Source of the DNA: Brooklawnia propionicigenes | GTDB lineage: Bacteria; Actinomycetota; Actinomycetes; Propionibacteriales; Propionibacteriaceae | Length of the DNA stretch: 64,000 nt | NCBI RefSeq assembly: GCF_030297015.1 | Contig: NZ_AP028056.1 | Span: forward strand, 124,001-188,000 | Direction: 5' to 3' | In this document: positions 61,549 to 64,000 of the stretch, one piece after another | Position numbering within the stretch: the first letter of the stretch is position 1 | How the letters are laid out: each line of letters starts with the position of its first letter | Translations under genes and position numbers: made by a program | The notes under the pieces: model-generated | Told to the model about the DNA's origin: nothing | The model's input: the letters and a program-made list of their open reading frames with translations, nothing else | The model's database searches: none

Positions 61549-62646
61549 TCAGCCTGCAGTGTCCTGCGAGTCGATCGATCGTCCGAATCCGTCGAGCTCG
61601 CTGACCCGGGTCCTCGGCAGATCGGTCAGCACCCCGTGAATGAATCGCAGCTTGTCGACCACGGGGTCGCTGATGGAGAACGGGTACAGATCGGCTTTGC
61701 CCATCGACCGGTTGACGCGATTGAAGAACAGCGAGATCCAATGCCAGTCGTCCATCAGCGCATCGAAATCGTCCGCCCCGTAGCTGTCGCGCGGACCCAC
61801 AGCCAACGGGAGTGCCGGAACGACGCTGCGGCCCGGAACCAGCTCCATGCCCGCCGAGGCAGCCGTGTCGAGGGTGTCGGTGATGTGCAGGTAGTGGGCG
61901 AAGCACTCCGCGAAGTCCTCCCAGGGGTGCATCGTCGCGTATTCCGAGATGTAGGAGTCCCGCCAGTTCGGGGGCGCTCCGTTCGAGTAATGCTGATCGA
62001 TCGCGTCGGTATAGGACGCTCGCTCGTCACCGAAGATCTGGCGGCACTGTTCGATCTTGTCCGTCTGTTCCACCAGCACCCACTCGTAGTAGTGCCCGAT
62101 CTCGTGGCGGAAATGACCGAGCATCGTCCGGTACGGCTCGCCGAGGGCCACCCGAAGCCGTTCGCGGTGAGCATCCAGCGTTTCGGCCAGATCGATGGTG
62201 ACGATGCCATTGGCCTGACCGATCGTCACCTTCTCGTATTCCGACGAGAGCAGATCGAAACCCAGCCCGCCGTCGGATTCGAAGTACGGATCGATCGGCA
62301 ACCCCAGCGAGTTCAACTGGACGAGCACCCGGCGCTTGGACTTCTCGGCCTCGGCGAGCCGTTCGAGCGCGTCCGGGTCGTTGTCATTGGGCCGCACCCG
62401 GGTGAGCCGGCAGGAGAAGCACTGATCGGTCGAGCTGTCGTCGGCGGCCAGCCAGTTGCAGTCGCGGTCGCGGTTGACGCAGGGGTGCCATAACCGGTTC
62501 GCCACCTCGATGTCGGGCCCCGTCACAGCGACCATCGTTTCGGACAGTGTGTGGTAGGCCACTTCGGCACCGCAGGTGTCGCAGCGCAGGTCTTCCAGGT
62601 AGAGCAGGCCCGAGCAGTCCGGGGTCGGGCAGATCAGCAGCTTCAT
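61549..62646 (-). CDS. Putative zinc-binding metallopeptidase (zinc ribbon plus HExxH)
   Basis: 365-residue protein. The N-terminal zinc ribbon has CPTPDCSG, CDTC, CVNRDRDC and CFSC (residues about 6-80). The central part has RHEIGHYYEW, an HExxH zinc-protease motif, with DFAECFAHYLH downstream, a probable third-ligand region. This layout matches the putative zinc-binding peptidase family (DUF2248 plus peptidase Mx). Substrate and role are unknown. ATG at 62646 was preferred to TTG at 62655. Confidence 0.86.
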   Translation of the reverse strand: MKLLICPTPDCSGLLYLEDLRCDTCGAEVAYHTLSETMVAVTGPDIEVANRLWHPCVNRDRDCNWLAADDSSTDQCFSCRLTRVRPNDNDPDALERLAEAEKSKRRVLVQLNSLGLPIDPYFESDGGLGFDLLSSEYEKVTIGQANGIVTIDLAETLDAHRERLRVALGEPYRTMLGHFRHEIGHYYEWVLVEQTDKIEQCRQIFGDERASYTDAIDQHYSNGAPPNWRDSYISEYATMHPWEDFAECFAHYLHITDTLDTAASAGMELVPGRSVVPALPLAVGPRDSYGADDFDALMDDWHWISLFFNRVNRSMGKADLYPFSISDPVVDKLRFIHGVLTDLPRTRVSELDGFGRSIDSQDTAG

Positions 62647-62836
62647 ACCGGGCAATCTACCTTCTTGGGTGGTGAAGTCGGCTCCGACAACGCATAATTT
62701 CGCTTGCTCGCGCAGCGGGGCGCCACACAGAATCGGATGTCCTTACCAACGGGAGCCCCCACATCCGCTGTGATTCCTCTAGCCTGGAGGCGGTAGCCCT
62801 TTCGGCTGGGACCGTGCCGATAGCGAGGAGGCAGGA

Positions 62837-64000
62837 ATGCGCACGTACGACTGCGACGTGGTTGTTGTGGGAGGTGGCTCAACCGGGGCGGGTGTTGTGC
62901 GAGATGTGGCTATGCGCGGTTACTCGGCGATCCTCGTCGACCGCGCCGATCTTGGCCAGGGCACGACCGGCCGGTATCACGGGCTCCTGCATTCAGGGGG
63001 ACGCTACGTCGTCAGCGATCCGCACTCCGCGACCGAATGCGCCGAGGAGAACGCGATCGTCACGCGGATCCACGCGAGTGCGGTCGAGGCTACTGGTGGG
63101 CTGTTCGTCTCGACCCCCGAGGACGACCTGGCATTCTCGGACGACTTCCTCGCGGGATGTCACAAGACCGGCGTCCCGGTCGAGGAGATCAGCGTGGCCA
63201 CCGCCCTCAAACGCGAGCCACGCGTCAACCCCGGCATCCGGCGAGCCTTCCTCGTCGAGGACGGCACCGTCGACGGCTGGCAGATGGTCTGGGGCGCCGC
63301 CCGCTCCGCCCAGGAATACGGCGCGCAGATCCTGACCTATCACGCGGTGGTCGGCATCGAAATGACCGGCAGCTCGGTGAGCGCGGTGCGCTGCATCGAC
63401 CGCCGTAGTGGCGAAGACGTCACGATCAGCTGCCGGTTCGTGATCAACGCGGCAGGCGCCTGGTCGCATCACATCGCCGAGATGGCCGGCTGCCACGATG
63501 TCGAGGTCGTGCCGGGCCGCGGCATCATGATCGCGATGAATCACCGCCTGGTGAACACCGTGATCAACCGCTGCACCTACCCCGCCGACGGCGACATCCT
63601 GGTGCCGGTGCACACCGTGGCGATCATCGGCACCACAGATGTGCGGGCCGAAGACCCCGACGAACTGCCGATCCCGGCCGACGAGGTTCAGCAGATGCTC
63701 GACTGCGGCGAGATCCTCATCCCCGGCTTCCGCCAGGCCAGGGCGCTGCACGCCTGGTCGGGCGCGCGTCCGCTGGTCAAGGACTCGCGAGTCTCGGCGC
63801 AGGACACCCGGCACATGTCACGCGGCATGTCCATCCTCGATCATCAGTCCCGCGATGGGGTGTCCGGGATTCTCACGATCGCCGGCGGCAAGCTGACCAC
63901 GTACCGGCTGATGGCCAAGAACATTGTGGACCGGATGTGCGAGCAGCTCGGCGAGGAGCGCGAGTGCCGCACCGCCGATGAGGCCGTGCCCGGATCGACG
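62837..64000 (+). CDS. glpA: Glycerol-3-phosphate dehydrogenase GlpA, 3' end outside window
   Basis: The frame is open from ATG at 62837 to the window edge, giving 388 residues. The FAD-binding motif VVVVGGGSTGAGVVRDVAMRGY and GTTGRYHGLLHSGGRYVV are at the N-terminus, with NAAGAWSHHIAEMAG, TDVRAEDPDELPI and ITIAGGKLTTYRLMAK downstream. GlpA is the catalytic FAD subunit of anaerobic glycerol-3-phosphate dehydrogenase, which feeds electrons to the quinone pool through GlpB and GlpC. GAGGAGG gives a strong ribosome binding site. The usual C-terminal Fe-S or cofactor region and glpBC would lie beyond the window. Confidence 0.93.
   Translation, partial: MRTYDCDVVVVGGGSTGAGVVRDVAMRGYSAILVDRADLGQGTTGRYHGLLHSGGRYVVSDPHSATECAEENAIVTRIHASAVEATGGLFVSTPEDDLAFSDDFLAGCHKTGVPVEEISVATALKREPRVNPGIRRAFLVEDGTVDGWQMVWGAARSAQEYGAQILTYHAVVGIEMTGSSVSAVRCIDRRSGEDVTISCRFVINAAGAWSHHIAEMAGCHDVEVVPGRGIMIAMNHRLVNTVINRCTYPADGDILVPVHTVAIIGTTDVRAEDPDELPIPADEVQQMLDCGEILIPGFRQARALHAWSGARPLVKDSRVSAQDTRHMSRGMSILDHQSRDGVSGILTIAGGKLTTYRLMAKNIVDRMCEQLGEERECRTADEAVPGST

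Overview
The window is high-GC DNA from an actinobacterium. The evidence is a mycobacterial-type phosphatidylinositol mannoside block (pgsA1, patA, pimA), GarA and FtsR homologues, an actinobacterial-style LexA box, candidate GlnR boxes and several apparently leaderless genes. Pyruvate:ferredoxin oxidoreductase, an Nfn-like transhydrogenase and a GlpA-type glycerol-3-phosphate dehydrogenase point to a facultative or anaerobic lifestyle; a Propionibacteriaceae-like organism is my inference and is not proven here.

Layout. (1) Positions 1-9976, minus strand: thrS, HIT protein, pgsA1, patA, pimA, pgsA2, DUF881, sbp, DUF881, gcvH, garA, ftsR and a DUF151 nuclease gene cut by the window edge. This is a core lipid, envelope and division block in which many genes overlap. 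(2) 10159-18634: CorA transporter, SPFH protein with a ribbon-helix-helix partner, orphan xylonate-type dehydratase, glutamine amidotransferase, siderophore-interacting protein, NTF2-like protein, and an ABC-F ATPase preceded by a three-codon ORF. (3) 18646-25816: a 5-oxoproline island with a GntR regulator, NRAMP-like transporter, YcsI, PxpA, a PxpB-PxpC fusion and a biotin carboxylase-BCCP protein. It is followed by a decayed second copy of the ABC-F 3' end, so the island looks inserted. (4) 25992-31653: dnaE2-imuB-imuA' mutasome under a LexA box. (5) 31693-38217: YhgE/Pip exporter with an unusual ABC ATPase, an HTH-less PocR-domain protein, a HAD hydrolase and a CotH lipoprotein with a Met/Gly-rich insert. 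(6) 38288-46163: a giant PFOR with a C-terminal ferredoxin domain and a fused NfnB-NfnA protein. (7) 46408-52432: DUF1697, then a tightly coupled four-gene cluster resembling oleA, oleC and oleD, with a glycosyltransferase-cytochrome P450 fusion in place of oleB. (8) 52502-55118: YtrA-type regulator with ABC transporter, and a DUF998 protein. (9) 55208-60216: urtABCDE urea transporter behind a candidate GlnR site. (10) 60228-64000: YedK/HMCES, an SRPBCC protein, a zinc peptidase and a 5' partial glpA.

The best candidate for an undescribed system is the OleA / GT2-P450 / OleC / OleD cluster (47000-52432). It has the enzymes to condense two acyl chains and form a beta-lactone, lacks the decarboxylase OleB, and adds a fused glycosyltransferase-P450, which suggests an oxidised and glycosylated lipid product. 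Second is the biotin carboxylase-linked 5-oxoprolinase island. It shares a GTAAC-n6-GTTAC element with the urea transporter and is bracketed by duplicated ABC-F 3' ends. No tRNA, rRNA, CRISPR array, transposase or integrase was recognised, and no stretch longer than about 300 bases lacks a gene.
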